A model generated the notes under the pieces. It was not told where the DNA came from. It ran no database searches and saw only the letters and a list, made by a program, of their open reading frames with translations. 64,000 nt of DNA from Rallus limicola (Eukaryota > Chordata > Aves > Gruiformes > Rallidae). The position numbers and the translations under genes are program-made. The stretch is from positions 248,001 through 312,000 of the forward strand of contig JAKCOZ010000009.1 in NCBI GenBank assembly GCA_022605955.1, given 5' to 3'. Each line of letters begins with the position of its first letter. The first letter of the stretch is position 1. Below, in pieces: positions 21,720 to 34,655 of the stretch.

Positions 21720-21869
21720 AACAAAAGGAGAAACGGAACAACATGGCAGCCCGGGGGAGCACGAAGGGAATGGGGGAAGCAGCACTAACGACATGTTTAA
21801 CAGAACTCATTTTAATCACTAACCAATTAGCAGTTGTTTAGGTTGCCACGTTTGCAGTCACTCAATAAA

Positions 21870-23478
21870 TGGCTTCACTTAAAATTCATATCGAATTGCG
21901 CGTTGCCCTTCGCCGATCTCTGCACTACCCCAGGTGCTCACAAAAGCTGCTCCATCACTCCCCCTCCTCAGCTGCATGGGAGAGAGGAGATGCAACAAAA
22001 GGTTCATCACACACTGATTTGGCTGGTCCTTCCTAGTCAGGCGGAGGACTCCTCACAGTCTCCCCGTGCTCCAGCATTGGGTCCCACCCACAGGAGACAG
22101 TCCTCCGTGAACCCCTCCAACATGAGCCCTTCCCGTGTAGCTTCACATCATCACCAACTGCCCCAGGTGGGTCACTTGAATGGGATGCAGCCCTTCAGCC
22201 ACAGACTGCTCCAGCCTGGGTCCTCCACAGCCCTGCCAGCAAACCTGCGCCAGCACAGGCTCCCTGTGAGGTCACTACCACCTTCAGCATCTGCACATGC
22301 TCGAGCATGGGGACGTCTACAGGCTGCAGGTAGAATCAGTGTTCCACATCATTCAGCATGGGCTGTGTGGGAACAGCCTCAGTCATCATGGGCTGCGGGG
22401 AAATCTCTGCTGCGGGGCTTGGAGGACCTTCTCCCCTTACTTCACTGACCTTGTAGTCTGCACAGTTCCTTACAGTTTCTTGCTCCATTCTCTGGCAGAA
22501 AAAAAGATGCTGCTAATTTTTATTTTCCTACTTAAAAATATTGTCACAGAGCTGCTATTCACAGTGCTCTGCTCCACATGGCCAATCCATTTTTAATACC
22601 TCCCTGCCATATGGCAATGCTGCTGACTGGTTCTCCAGTTCTAGCAGCCATTTTCTGTGGCACATGGCCCTCTCTCTGTAGCCAACTATGCAAAACTGCA
22701 ACACTTACCAAAGCCAAAGATAGAGCTCTGGGAAATATGTGGGAGTGAGACTGCCAAGGGGCTTTGCTCTTGGCTCTCCCTGAGAATGGCCACGGCAGGA
22801 GCAGCACCTGAGCTTCCGCACCTGAGTGGGAGGCCCAGGCTGCTGGCTGGGGAACACCCTCTGCTCTCCTCTTTGCTTGCCCCCCCCCTTGGACATCCCA
22901 TTTCAACCCTTCCCATCCACAGCGGAAACATGTAGTACGTACATGGGGAAGATGCACTTGCTCAGCAAAAGACTCCACAGGGAAACAAGGGCAAATGCCC
23001 AATGGCTGAAGACCGACCCTGAGCAAAGAAACCAGAGATGCTGCCCTCCCAGGCGCTGGGAGCCCATGCCTGTGGGCCCCTGGAGCCTTGCTATGATTCC
23101 CCTTTATTCCAGTGCTGGGGATCATGGGGGATGGCTCCACCAAAGATGTGCTCACCCACAGGGACACAGCACAACACATTTATACAGTTTATTATCAGAG
23201 TCATTGTTCAAAGTTGCATAGAATGCTGGCTTCTTAATATGACCTCTGCTACTGGCTTTCAAGAGCTTCACTTGATCTATATTCTTACTCTATAAAAAAC
23301 GTCGGTTAACTTTGCTGATTGTTTTCTGCTAGTCAAGCAGAATAAATCTTTGAAAGTAGAAATAATTTGTGGCCGTAGCATTACTCATTTAAGTTCTATG
23401 TGACTTTTATGGGAGCAATAGTTTTCACAGAATTTAAACCAAACTCTTACACTCACACCCCACCGGCTCCCCTCACAG
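21870..23478 (-). repeat. LTR-type repeat spacer (S1)
   Basis: Same layout as 14261-15842, including the minus-strand TATAAA and AATAAA about 75 bases apart. No gene. Confidence 0.5.
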
Positions 23479-23606
23479 CCATACAGGAGGAGGTGGTGAA
23501 GGAAGCCATGCATGAGGAAGCGATGAAGGAACAGCTCCGCAGGCTCCGCGAGCGCCTGGAGCGGTCTGCTGCGGAGTCACGAAGGCACAGGGAGCTGCTG
23601 CAGACT
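23479..23606 (+). pseudogene. Exon A copy fused to LTR sequence (S1)
   Basis: Equivalent of 15843-15970. The junction with LTR sequence is identical, so the fusion predates the amplification of the array. Confidence 0.75.
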
Positions 23607-24409
23607 CATTTTAATCACTAACCAATCAGGGGGGTTGTAAACAGTGTATGTAACCAATTTGCAGTTTTTTAGGTTGCCACGTTTGCAGTCCCTCAATAAA
23701 TGGCTTCACTTAAAATTCATATCGAATTGCGTGTTGCCCATCGCCGATCTCTGCACTACCCCAGGTGCTCACCAAAGCTGCTCCATCACTCCCCCTCCTC
23801 AGCTGCATGGGTGCCCTTGAGGGCCACCCAGCAAGGCCCTATTTCTTCTGAAACAAAAGGAGAAATGGAACAACATGGCAGCCCGGGGGAGGACGAGGGG
23901 AATGGGGGAAGGAGCACTAACAATATGTTTATCAGAACTCGTTATAATCACTAACCAATCAGTGGGTTACTGACCCTGAGCAAAGAAACCAGAGAAGAGT
24001 TAGGCCTGTCTCCTGATGTGTCTTCTCTCAGATGCCCAGCCATGTGTGTTTCAGTTCCCTGCAGGGAGGTGGAGGCTAAGCCCTACGCACTCCTTCCTGG
24101 GGCAAACAGCAGGGCTGTCTGCACTTCTCCTGACACTTGGGGCCTTTGGCCAGAGCTCTGGCACAGTGCAGCTCTCCCAGTTCCCCCTTACAGCTAACAG
24201 CTAACCTGTCCACACACAGGTTTCTGTGGACAGGGGACGACAAAAGCCAGTTGCCCACAGTCCCCTTCCTGCCAGAGTTGAGGCAGGACTGCTTCCAGGG
24301 GTGCCCCCTTCTCCTTTCCCATTGCTTTGCTTTACAGGCCTGCAGTGGGAGAAGAGGAAGCAAGTTTGCCCCCTGCTCTCCTAATCCCTCTCCTGTCCTC
24401 CCCCTCCAG

Positions 24410-24551
24410 GAGATTTCTTCTGTTGCTCGCCTTTCTGCAGATCATCCTCCTCACTGTGGCCCTACTGGAGAGGGACATCCTTCAGTGGGGCCTACCACCA
24501 AAGATGGCAGTTGCCCTTGGGGGTCACCCAGCAAGGCCCTATTTCTTCTGA
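24410..24551 (+). pseudogene. Second membrane-span exon H' (S1)
   Basis: Equivalent of 16774-16915, with frame, acceptor and stop all kept. The flanking stretches 23607-24409 and 24552-25213 hold only the repeat blocks described for L1. Confidence 0.6.
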
Positions 24552-27018
24552 AGCAAAAGGAGAAACAGAACAACATGGCAGTCCCCTTGGTGCCAGAGTT
24601 GAGGCAGGAGTAGACTGAGCGGAGGCCCTTGCCAGATGATGGCCCCGTTGCAGCGGCAGCGAAAGAGGGCGGCACACTGGACTGCTTCCAGGGGTGCCCC
24701 CTTCTCCTTTTCCATTGCTTTGCTTTACAGGCCTGCAGTGGGAGAAGAGGAAGCAAGCTGGCAGCAGCAGTCCCCTGCCTGGGGAAGACCATGCCAGCAC
24801 TACAGCCCAGTTCTCAGCCTGTCACTCCCCTGGGATCAACCTGCCACTCGCCAGTCACCTCTCGGTGGCCATTCTGGAAAGAGGCACAAAACCTCCCTGT
24901 GCAGCACGGCTGAATTCGGAGCCCTGCCGCACAAGGCTCCTGCTTCCCCAAAAGGTCGCTCCATGCGAAGAAGCTCGGCCCGGCAGCCCAGCGACGACTC
25001 AGCTCGGCTCTGTGAAGAGCCTGCCCCTTCCTCCGTTCCATTCCGGCTCCTTGCTTCTTCCGCCCGGCGCAGTCCTGCTCCGCAGCTGCCCTGGTGCCCG
25101 TGCCCCGGGGGTCAGTTCCTGAGGGTCGGTTCCTGAGGCACAATGGGAATGTGTTTTAGAAACTATGGAGTAAAATGTAAAGACAATGTGCAGAAGAAAA
25201 GGTAAAAAGCTCACTTAGAGGAAGACATCCAGCCTTCATCCCTGAAGACCACCAGAAGACCCCCTGAGTGTCACTGACCATGCTCTATCTGTGAGGAGTT
25301 AATGTAAATGACTTCCTGGAAGTAATTTGCATAACCCTGCCTTTTCATGAACATGTATAATCAATCTGTATAAATATGAGAAATTTGTCTTTAAATGGCA
25401 CACACAATCCCCTGTGTCCCCAGCACTGCAGGAAAGAATACCTGCTTAATAGTCACCAGGGCTAGTGAGTTTTGATTCTGGCTTTTCGAGGCTTCAACAA
25501 ACACAAGACACTGACAGAAAACACACTGGTTTTCCTCTCTGGAAAGCTGACCTTCACATCAACTTCTCCCTGTTAAAAATTATTTAGAACTAATTGTGGC
25601 CTTCTAAAAAAATCTCTTCAGCACCTCCTTCCATGCAGTTAGCCAGCAAATGCAATTGTTCTGAATCCTTCTAGTCAAGCTCTTAAGCAGCAGGGTAGTA
25701 TGGAAGAATGGCTATCATGGCATTCTTCCTTCTTTCTCCTAAGTAAAACCACTGGATTCATTTTATCTTAATTATCGTAAAACTGCTAGGAATATTGTTG
25801 AGAAAAGACTAATTGCTCTACAAAGAAGCTTCTCCATTAAGGAAAATAAAAGCTCTGAGACTTCACAAACTACAGGGAAGCAGGCAATGTGGACAAGCCA
25901 TACGCTTTCAGGTACACAAATTGCATAAGCTCTAATCCAGTTAAACCCAAACAAAACCAGAAGAAAAACCAAAAGCCCACGCTAACCCCACCCCCCAGTA
26001 AAACCACCCACCCAACACCTAAGCTGAGCAAAACCAGGAAAAAAAAAGAAGAAAAAACATGACTTACCAAGCCTCTTTGCTCCTTTTCTGAAAGGAGCCT
26101 GAACTAGCAAGAACGACAGCACATTTTAATCCTGAACTGGGCTTGCTCTCTCGTCCTTCTCTTCCCACTTCCTCCTCCCACTCACCAGCTTCTCTCCAGA
26201 CCAACAGGCACAAACGCTGACCCAGACCACGATAGGTCCAGTCCAGATAAAGGCGCCGGCATCCCCAGCCCCGGGGTTACGCGTGACCTTCTCACGGGGA
26301 ACACCAGCTCCTCAGCTCTCGCCTTCAGCAGGGAAAGAAGAGAAAAAACGAACCTGACAGTTTACCTCCACATGCTATTAGCACGGTACTACTTTTTATA
26401 AAAAGCAGGTCACCATGAGTGGCCAGTGTATAAATGAAATAGCAAGAAGTGACCTCTGAATGGAACCCTGACCCGTAAGACTATTCCGCAGTTAATACTG
26501 TTTTGTAAAAGGAAAGGAAAATGGGACGAGGTCCCCTACCTGGATTTACTCTTTTACTCTAGAGAAAAATCAGAGTGAATAGAGAACGCAAACCCATTAA
26601 CCAAGAAATGTCTCTTACGATCAACGACAAAAAGCTTCAAGGACCTTGCTCTGCAGGTACAGCTTCCAAAACATGCTGGAAGCATTTGGCATTAAAAGGA
26701 ATTGACAGAATTAGATATCGCTACCACTCCCCCGATAATCCCTGCTGTACCTTCCTCTGAGCAAGCAAGATTTCAAATAAGCTAAAACCAGGGGGCGAGA
26801 AAAAACAAGAAAAAGAAGAAGAAAAGAAAAGAAACAGGTTACATTTCTGGTGGATACATGAGCAACGTTCTCAGTTTCCAATAAACAAAAGGGAAAATTG
26901 GAATTACAACGGCAAGTATAAGGGGAACCACAGGAAAAGGGGAAAACTGGCCCTTCTTACAACCCTGGAATTCGCAATTTGGAAGAAATAAAAAGAACCC
27001 CACCGGCTCCCCTCACAG

Positions 27019-29355
27019 CCATACAGGAGGAGGTGGTGAAGGAAGCCATGCATGAGGAAGCGATGAAGGAACAGCTCCGCAGGCTCCGCGAGCGCCTGGA
27101 GCGGTCTGCTGCGGAGTCACGAAGGCACAGGGAGCTGCTGCAGACTCTGGTAGGTGTGGAGTTTTCCACTTGTCCTCAGAGGCTGGGAAGGAGAGCCTGG
27201 CCCCTGAGCCCCCCTATTCCCACACAGCGAAAGGAGCAGGAGGAGATGCAGGGTGCAATGGAGCAGCATCGCGCAGAGGTCAGTGTCCCCTCCTCTGTCA
27301 GCCTCACGCAGCAGTGCTGGCCAGGTCTCCCTCAGGGGCTCAGTCCTTGTGTCTGGTGCCTCTTCCCAGAACCGCCTCACAGCGAGCGCTCTGGAGTGCA
27401 GCCGCCAGCAGCTCCAGCAGCTGAAGGGATGGATGGCCCAGGTGCAGGTGAGTTCACTGAATCAGACAGGTTGAGGGTGGAGGGCACCTCTGGAGATCAT
27501 TTTCTGCAGTGCCCCTGCTGCAGCAGAGTCGCTGGGAGCCAGTTGCTCAGGACCATGTCCAGATGTGGACCACATCCAGAGTGTGCTTTGGGGGTCCCTT
27601 GGTCTGCCCACCGGGCTGGCAGCCCTGGGAAGGAGGGGATGCGAGGGCAAGGATGCCCCGTCCCACCACGTCTCCTTACAAAGTGTCCCGATCTCTCTGC
27701 AGTGGCATCAGATGTCAGAACTGGCTAAGGAGCACACTGAGGCCAAGAAGGTACTGACTGCGGACAGGAGGGATGGGGGATCAACATGTTTGTGGAGGAA
27801 AGCCCCCACAGAGCGAATATGAGATAGACTCTTGAGCGGGTCCTTTGCTTTTCCAGCTCCTCAAGGACAAGATGCAGGACCTCTTAGAGAGAGAGGAGCG
27901 CCTCCGAGACCAACCAGCTTGGTGAGTGGACATGGGGCCCTGACCAAAACCTGGTACCATAGGCTGTGGGGTGCTGAGCAGCTTCAGGCAGACCTCTGCC
28001 ACTTGCAGACATCTTTCTGGCTCCTGTCTGCCGCTCCAGTCTGCTCTGGAGAGCCGCTGGGCTGTTGCCATTCACACTATGCTACTCCCTCCAACCCTGC
28101 CTGAGTAGCAGTGTTAAACACCAGCCAAGCAAGCTGCCAGCAAAGGCTTGTGGCTTTTTTGTGTGTTTTTAAATCGGTTGGAAGCAGCAGCACTGAGGGG
28201 AGGTACTGACAGGCTGACTCCTGTCCTTACCTCTGCCGTCAGAGTGGTTCCAAAGAATGCTTCTCAATCCAGTGATAGGTGCTTTATCCATATAAATATA
28301 TATGTATCTATATATATCAACAGCAGCACAAAACATCTCTGAGGCCCTCGGGAAAGCATCTCTGCTGAATGCTAAGCAGTTTGCCGGTGTTGCTCAGTAC
28401 CCCCAGGCCTGGGATGGGGAGTGGGTCTGTGCCGTGCTGGGATGTGGGGGTGGCTGGTGCCAGCCCCAGCAGAGGCGGGGCGGCACCCTGGCTCCCTGTC
28501 ATCCACCTGGGGGGGTCTCATGTCAGCTGAGATCTCTTCTCACAGCCCAGAACCCCATGATTACCCTAGCAGGAAGAAGAAGGCAAAGACAGATGAAGCA
28601 GAGGGGTCGCTGCTGCAAGAGATGGTGGCTGTGCAGCTGGTAGGACAGATCCCACCACTGTGGGCCTTGCCGGGGGGGAAGGGTCTGCACTGTGCCCGGA
28701 GGACACGAGGGCACTGGTCTCAGCGGGGATGAGGGAGCAGGACTGAGTGTCCAACCCTCGTCCCCCTGGCACACCCCAACACGTGTCCCTGCTGTGCCTT
28801 GGTCTGTAGGAGAAGCAGCTGGCATCCAGGAGGCACATCATCACTTCTTGGCTGTGGTGAGTTGCCTGAGGGGGCTTGGGGTGCTGGGACTCTTCCACAG
28901 GCAGTGGGATGCCTGTGCCAGTGGTCCCAAGGGCATTAGGCAGCTTTGGACTTGTCTGAGAGGAAATGTTTCAGTATTGCTGTTCTTCCTTGCTTGGGGG
29001 ACGCACACATGGGGCCATATTTGGGGGCCCACTGGGGAGGCGAACAGTGGAGCTGAGAGAGATGCACAGGCCTCTCACTCCAGCCGAGTGGTGGGAGTTG
29101 TGCCCGGCACGGTGCAAGGCCCCACCGAGTGGCTTTCAAAGAGGGTGTCTGCAAAGAGCTAAGGCAAGTTTGCCCCCTGCTCTCCTAATCCCTCTTCTGT
29201 CCTCCCCCTCCAGGAGATTTCTTCTGTTCCTCGCCTTTCTCCAGATCATCCTCCTCACTGTGGGCCTACTGGAGAGCGACATCCTGCAGTGGGGCCTACC
29301 ACCAAAGATGGCAGCTGCCCTTGGGGGCCACCCAGCAAGGCCCTATTTCTTCTGA
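27019..29355 (+). CDS. Coiled-coil gene, copy 3
   Basis: Exons A 27019-27149, B 27228-27278, C 27370-27447, D 27703-27750, E 27857-27921, F 28546-28639, G 28810-28856, H 29214-29355. First ATG 27048. I see no coding difference from copy 1, so the two would encode the same protein. Poly(A) signal 29500-29505. Confidence 0.65.
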
Positions 29356-29505
29356 AACAAAAGGAGAAACGGAACAACATGGCAGCCCGGGGGAGCACGA
29401 GGGGAATGGGGGAAGCAGCACTAACGACATGTTTAACAGAACTCATTTTAATCACTAACCAATTAGCAGTTGTTTAGGTTGCCACGTTTGCAGTCACTCA
29501 ATAAA

Positions 29506-31115
29506 TGGCTTCACTTAAAATTCATATCGAATTGCGCGTTGCCCTTCGCCGATCTCTGCACTACCCCAGGTGCTCACCAAAGCTGCTCCATCACTCCCCC
29601 TCCTCAGCTGCATGGGAGAGAGGAGATGCAACAAAAGGTTCATCACACACTGATTTGGCTGGTCCTTCCTAGTCAGGCGGAGGACTCCTCACAGTCTCCC
29701 CGTGCTCCAGCATTGGGTCCCACCCACAGGAGACAGTCCTCCGTGAACCCCTCCAACATGAGCCCTTCCCGTGTAGCTTCACATCATCACCAACTGCCCC
29801 AGGTGGGTCACTTGAATGGGATGCAGCCCTTCAGCCACAGACTGCTCCAGCCTGGGTCCTCCACAGCCCTGCCAGCAAACCTGCGCCAGCACAGGCTCCC
29901 TGTGAGGTCACTACCACCTTCAGCATCTGCACATGCTCGAGCATGGGGACGTCTACAGGCTGCAGGTAGAATCAGTGTTCCACATCATTCAGCATGGGCT
30001 GTGTGGGAACAGCCTCAGTCATCATGGGCTGCGGGGAAATCTCTGCTGCGGGGCTTGGAGGACCTTCTCCCCTTACTTCACTGACCTTGTAGTCTGCACA
30101 GTTCCTTACAGTTTCTTGCTCCATTCTCTGGCAGAAAAAAAGATGCTGCTAATTTTTATTTTCCTACTTAAAAATATTGTCACAGAGCTGCTATTCACAG
30201 TGCTCTGCTCCACATGGCCAATCCATTTTTAATACCTCCCTGCCATATGGCAATGCTGCTGACTGGTTCTCCAGTTCTAGCAGCCATTTTCTGTGGCACA
30301 TGGCCCTCTCTCTGTAGCCAACTATGCAAAACTGCAACACTTACCAAAGCCAAAGATAGAGCTCTGGGAAATATGTGGGAGTGAGACTGCCAAGGGGCTT
30401 TGCTCTTGGCTCTCCCTGAGAATGGCCACGGCAGGAGCAGCACCTGAGCTTCCGCACCTGAGTGGGAGGCCCAGGCTGCTGGCTGGGGAACACCCTCTGC
30501 TCTCCTCTTTGCTTGCCCCCCCACCTTGGACATCCCATTTCAACCCTTCCCATCCACAGCGGAAACATGTAGTACGTACATGGGGAAGATGCACTTGCTC
30601 AGCAAAAGACTCCACAGGGAAACAAGGGCAAATGCCCAATGGCTGAAGACCGACCCTGAGCAAAGAAACCAGAGATGCTGCCCTCCCAGGCGCTGGGAGC
30701 CCATGCCTGTGGGCCCCTGGAGCCTTGCTATGATTCCCCTTTATTCCAGTGCTGGGGATCATGGGGGATGGCTCCACCAAAGATGTGCTCACCCACAGGG
30801 ACACAGCACAACACATTTATACAGTTTATTATCAGAGTCATTGTTCAAAGTTGCATAGAATGCTGGCTTCTTAATATGACCTCTGCTACTGGCTTTCAAG
30901 AGCTTCACTTGATCTATATTCTTACTCTATAAAAAACGTTGGTTAACTTTGCTGATTGTTTTCTGCTAGTCAAGCAGAATAAATCTTTGAAAGTGGAAAT
31001 AATTTGTGGCCGTAGCATTACTCTTTTAAGTTCTATGTGACTTTTATGGGAGCAATAGTTTTCACAGAATTTAAACCAAACTCTTACACTCACACCCCAC
31101 CGGCTCCCCTCACAG
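29506..31115 (-). repeat. LTR-type repeat spacer (S2)
   Basis: As in L1. The altered C run near 30520 breaks the minus-strand 206-codon frame seen in other copies into two, which argues that the frame is not coding. Confidence 0.5.
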
Positions 31116-31243
31116 CCATACAGGAGGAGGTGGTGAAGGAAGCCATGCATGAGGAAGCGATGAAGGAACAGCTCCGCAGGCTCCGCGAGCGCCTGGAGCG
31201 GTCTGCTGCGGAGTCACGAAGGCACAGGGAGCTGCTGCAGACT
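31116..31243 (+). pseudogene. Exon A copy fused to LTR sequence (S2)
   Basis: Equivalent of 15843-15970 with the same junction. Upstream bases differ slightly (ACTCTTTTAAG instead of ACTCATTTAAG near 31020). Confidence 0.75.
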
Positions 31244-32046
31244 CATTTTAATCACTAACCAATCAGGGGGGTTGTAAACAGTGTATGTAACCAATTTGCA
31301 GTTTTTTAGGTTGCCACGTTTGCAGTCCCTCAATAAATGGCTTCACTTAAAATTCATATCGAATTGCGTGTTGCCCATCGCCGATCTCTGCACTACCCCA
31401 GGTGCTCACCAAAGCTGCTCCATCACTCCCCCTCCTCAGCTGCATGGGTGCCCTTGAGGGCCACCCAGCAAGGCCCTATTTCTTCTGAAACAAAAGGAGA
31501 AATGGAACAACATGGCAGCCCGGGAGAGGACGAGGGGAATGGGGGAAGGAGCACTAACAATATGTTTATCAGAACTCGTTATAATCACTAACCAATCAGT
31601 GGGTTACTGACCCTGAGCAAAGAAACCAGAGAAGAGTTAGGCCTGTCTCCTGATGTGTCTTCTCTCAGATGCCCAGCCATGTGTGTTTCAGTTCCCTGCA
31701 GGGAGGTGGAGGCTAAGCCCTACGCACTCCTTCCTGGGGCAAACAGCAGGGCTGTCTGCACTTCTCCTGACACTTGGGGCCTTTGGCCAGAGCTCTGGCA
31801 CAGTGCAGCTCTCCCAGTTCCCCCTTACAGCTAACAGCTAACCTGTCCACACACAGGTTTCTGTGGACAGGGGACGACAAAAGCCAGTTGCCCACAGTCC
31901 CCTTCCTGCCAGAGTTGAGGCAGGACTGCTTCCAGGGGTGCCCCCTTCTCCTTTCCCATTGCTTTGCTTTACAGGCCTGCAGTGGGAGAAGAGGAAGCAA
32001 GTTTGCCCCCTGCTCTCCTAATCCCTCTCCTGTCCTCCCCCTCCAG

Positions 32047-32188
32047 GAGATTTCTTCTGTTGCTCGCCTTTCTGCAGATCATCCTCCTCACTGTGGCCCT
32101 ACTGGAGAGGGACATCCTTCAGTGGGGCCTACCACCAAAGATGGCAGTTGCCCTTGGGGGTCACCCAGCAAGGCCCTATTTCTTCTGA
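32047..32188 (+). pseudogene. Second membrane-span exon H' (S2)
   Basis: Equivalent of 16774-16915. Downstream, the TAG at the 16976 position of L1 reads TGG here (about 32250), joining two frames that are separate in other copies. This is probably without meaning. Confidence 0.6.
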
Positions 32189-34655
32189 AGCAAAAGGAGA
32201 AACAGAACAACATGGCAGTCCCCTTGGTGCCAGAGTTGAGGCAGGAGTGGACTGAGCGGAGGCCCTTGCCAGATGATGGCCCCGTTGCAGCGGCAGCGAA
32301 AGAGGGCGGCACACTGGACTGCTTCCAGGGGTGCCCCCTTCTCCTTTTCCATTGCTTTGCTTTACAGGCCTGCAGTGGGAGAAGAGGAAGCAAGCTGGCA
32401 GCAGCAGTCCCCTGCCTGGGGAAGACCATGCCAGCACTACAGCCCAGTTCTCAGCCTGTCACTCCCCTGGGATCAACCTGCCACTCGCCAGTCACCTCTC
32501 GGTGGCCATTCTGGAAAGAGGCACAAAACCTCCCTGTGCAGCACGGCTGAATTCGGAGCCCTGCCGCACAAGGCTCCTGCTTCCCCAAAAGGTCGCTCCA
32601 TGCGAAGAAGCTCGGCCCGGCAGCCCAGCGACGACTCAGCTCGGCTCTGTGAAGAGCCTGCCCCTTCCTCCGTTCCATTCCGGCTCCTTGCTTCTTCCGC
32701 CCGGCGCAGTCCTGCTCCGCAGCTGCCCTGGTGCCCGTGCCCCGGGGGTCAGTTCCTGAGGGTCGGTTCCTGAGGCACAATGGGAATGTGTTTTAGAAAC
32801 TATGGAGTAAAATGTAAAGACAATGTGCAGAAGAAAAGGTAAAAAGCTCACTTAGAGGAAGACATCCAGCCTTCATCCCTGAAGACCACCAGAAGACCCC
32901 CTGAGTGTCACTGACCATGCTCTATCTGTGAGGAGTTAATGTAAATGACTTCCTGGAAGTAATTTGCATAACCCTGCCTTTTCATGAACATGTATAATCA
33001 ATCTGTATAAATATGAGAAATTTGTCTTTAAATGGCACACACAATCCCCTGTGTCCCCAGCACTGCAGGAAAGAATACCTGCTTAATAGTCACCAGGGCT
33101 AGTGAGTTTTGATTCTGGCTTTTCGAGGCTTCAACAAACACAAGACACTGACAGAAAACACACTGGTTTTCCTCTCTGGAAAGCTGACCTTCACATCAAC
33201 TTCTCCCTGTTAAAAATTATTTAGAACTAATTGTGGCCTTCTAAAAAAATCTCTTCAGCACCTCCTTCCATGCAGTTAGCCAGCAAATGCAATTGTTCTG
33301 AATCCTTCTAGTCAAGCTCTTAAGCAGCAGGGTAGTATGGAAGAATGGCTATCATGGCATTCTTCCTTCTTTCTCCTAAGTAAAACCACTGGATTCATTT
33401 TATCTTAATTATCGTAAAACTGCTAGGAATATTGTTGAGAAAAGACTAATTGCTCTACAAAGAAGCTTCTCCATTAAGGAAAATAAAAGCTCTGAGACTT
33501 CACAAACTACAGGGAAGCAGGCAATGTGGACAAGCCATACGCTTTCAGGTACACAAATTGCATAAGCTCTAATCCAGTTAAACCCAAACAAAACCAGAAG
33601 AAAAACCAAAAGCCCACGCTAACCCCACCCCCCAGTAAAACCACCCACCCAACACCTAAGCTGAGCAAAACCAGGAAAAAAAAAGAAGAAAAAACATGAC
33701 TTACCAAGCCTCTTTGCTCCTTTTCTGAAAGGAGCCTGAACTAGCAAGAACGACAGCACATTTTAATCCTGAACTGGGCTCGCTCTCTCGTCCTTCTCTT
33801 CCCACTTCCTCCTCCCACTCACCAGCTTCTCTCCAGACCAACAGGCACAAACGCTGACCCAGACCACGATAGGTCCAGTCCAGATAAAGGCGCCGGCATC
33901 CCCAGCCCCGGGGTTACGCGTGACCTTCTCACGGGGAACACCAGCTCCTCAGCTCTCGCCTTCAGCAGGGAAAGAAGAGAAAAAACGAACCTGACAGTTT
34001 ACCTCCACATGCTATTAGCACGGTACTACTTTTTATAAAAAGCAGGTCACCATGAGTGGCCAGTGTATAAATGAAATAGCAAGAAGTGACCTCTGAATGG
34101 AACCCTGACCCGTAAGACTATTCCGCAGTTAATACTGTTTTGTAAAAGGAAAGGAAAATGGGACGAGGTCCCCTACCTGGATTTACTCTTTTACTCTAGA
34201 GAAAAATCAGAGTGAATAGAGAACGCAAACCCATTAACCAAGAAATGTCTCTTACGATCAACGACAAAAAGCTTCAAGGACCTTGCTCTGCAGGTACAGC
34301 TTCCAAAACATGCTGGAAGCATTTGGCATTAAAAGGAATTGACAGAATTAGATATCGCTACCACTCCCCCGATAATCCCTGCTGTACCTTCCTCTGAGCA
34401 AGCAAGATTTCAAATAAGCTAAAACCAGGGGGCGAGAAAAAACAAGAAAAAGAAGAAGAAAAGAAAAGAAACAGGTTACATTTCTGGTGGATACATGAGC
34501 AACGTTCTCAGTTTCCAATAAACAAAAGGGAAAATTGGAATTACAACGGCAAGTATAAGGGGAACCACAGGAAAAGGGGAAAACTGGCCCTTCTTACAAC
34601 CCTGGAATTCGCAATTTGGAAGAAATAAAAAGAACCCCACCGGCTCCCCTCACAG

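Larger units (their letters stand above)
17578..25213. repeat. Short array unit S1 (7636 bp)
   Basis: Head block 17578-19366 joined directly to the coiled-coil gene section 19367-25213. It has no retroviral pol, CpG island or olfactory receptor. Sequence is nearly identical to 10628-17577 of L1 plus the missing head start. Confidence 0.95.
25214..32850. repeat. Short array unit S2 (7637 bp)
   Basis: One base longer than its neighbours because of a changed C run in the spacer near 30520 (CCCCCCACC instead of a pure C run). Head block 25214-27002. Confidence 0.95.
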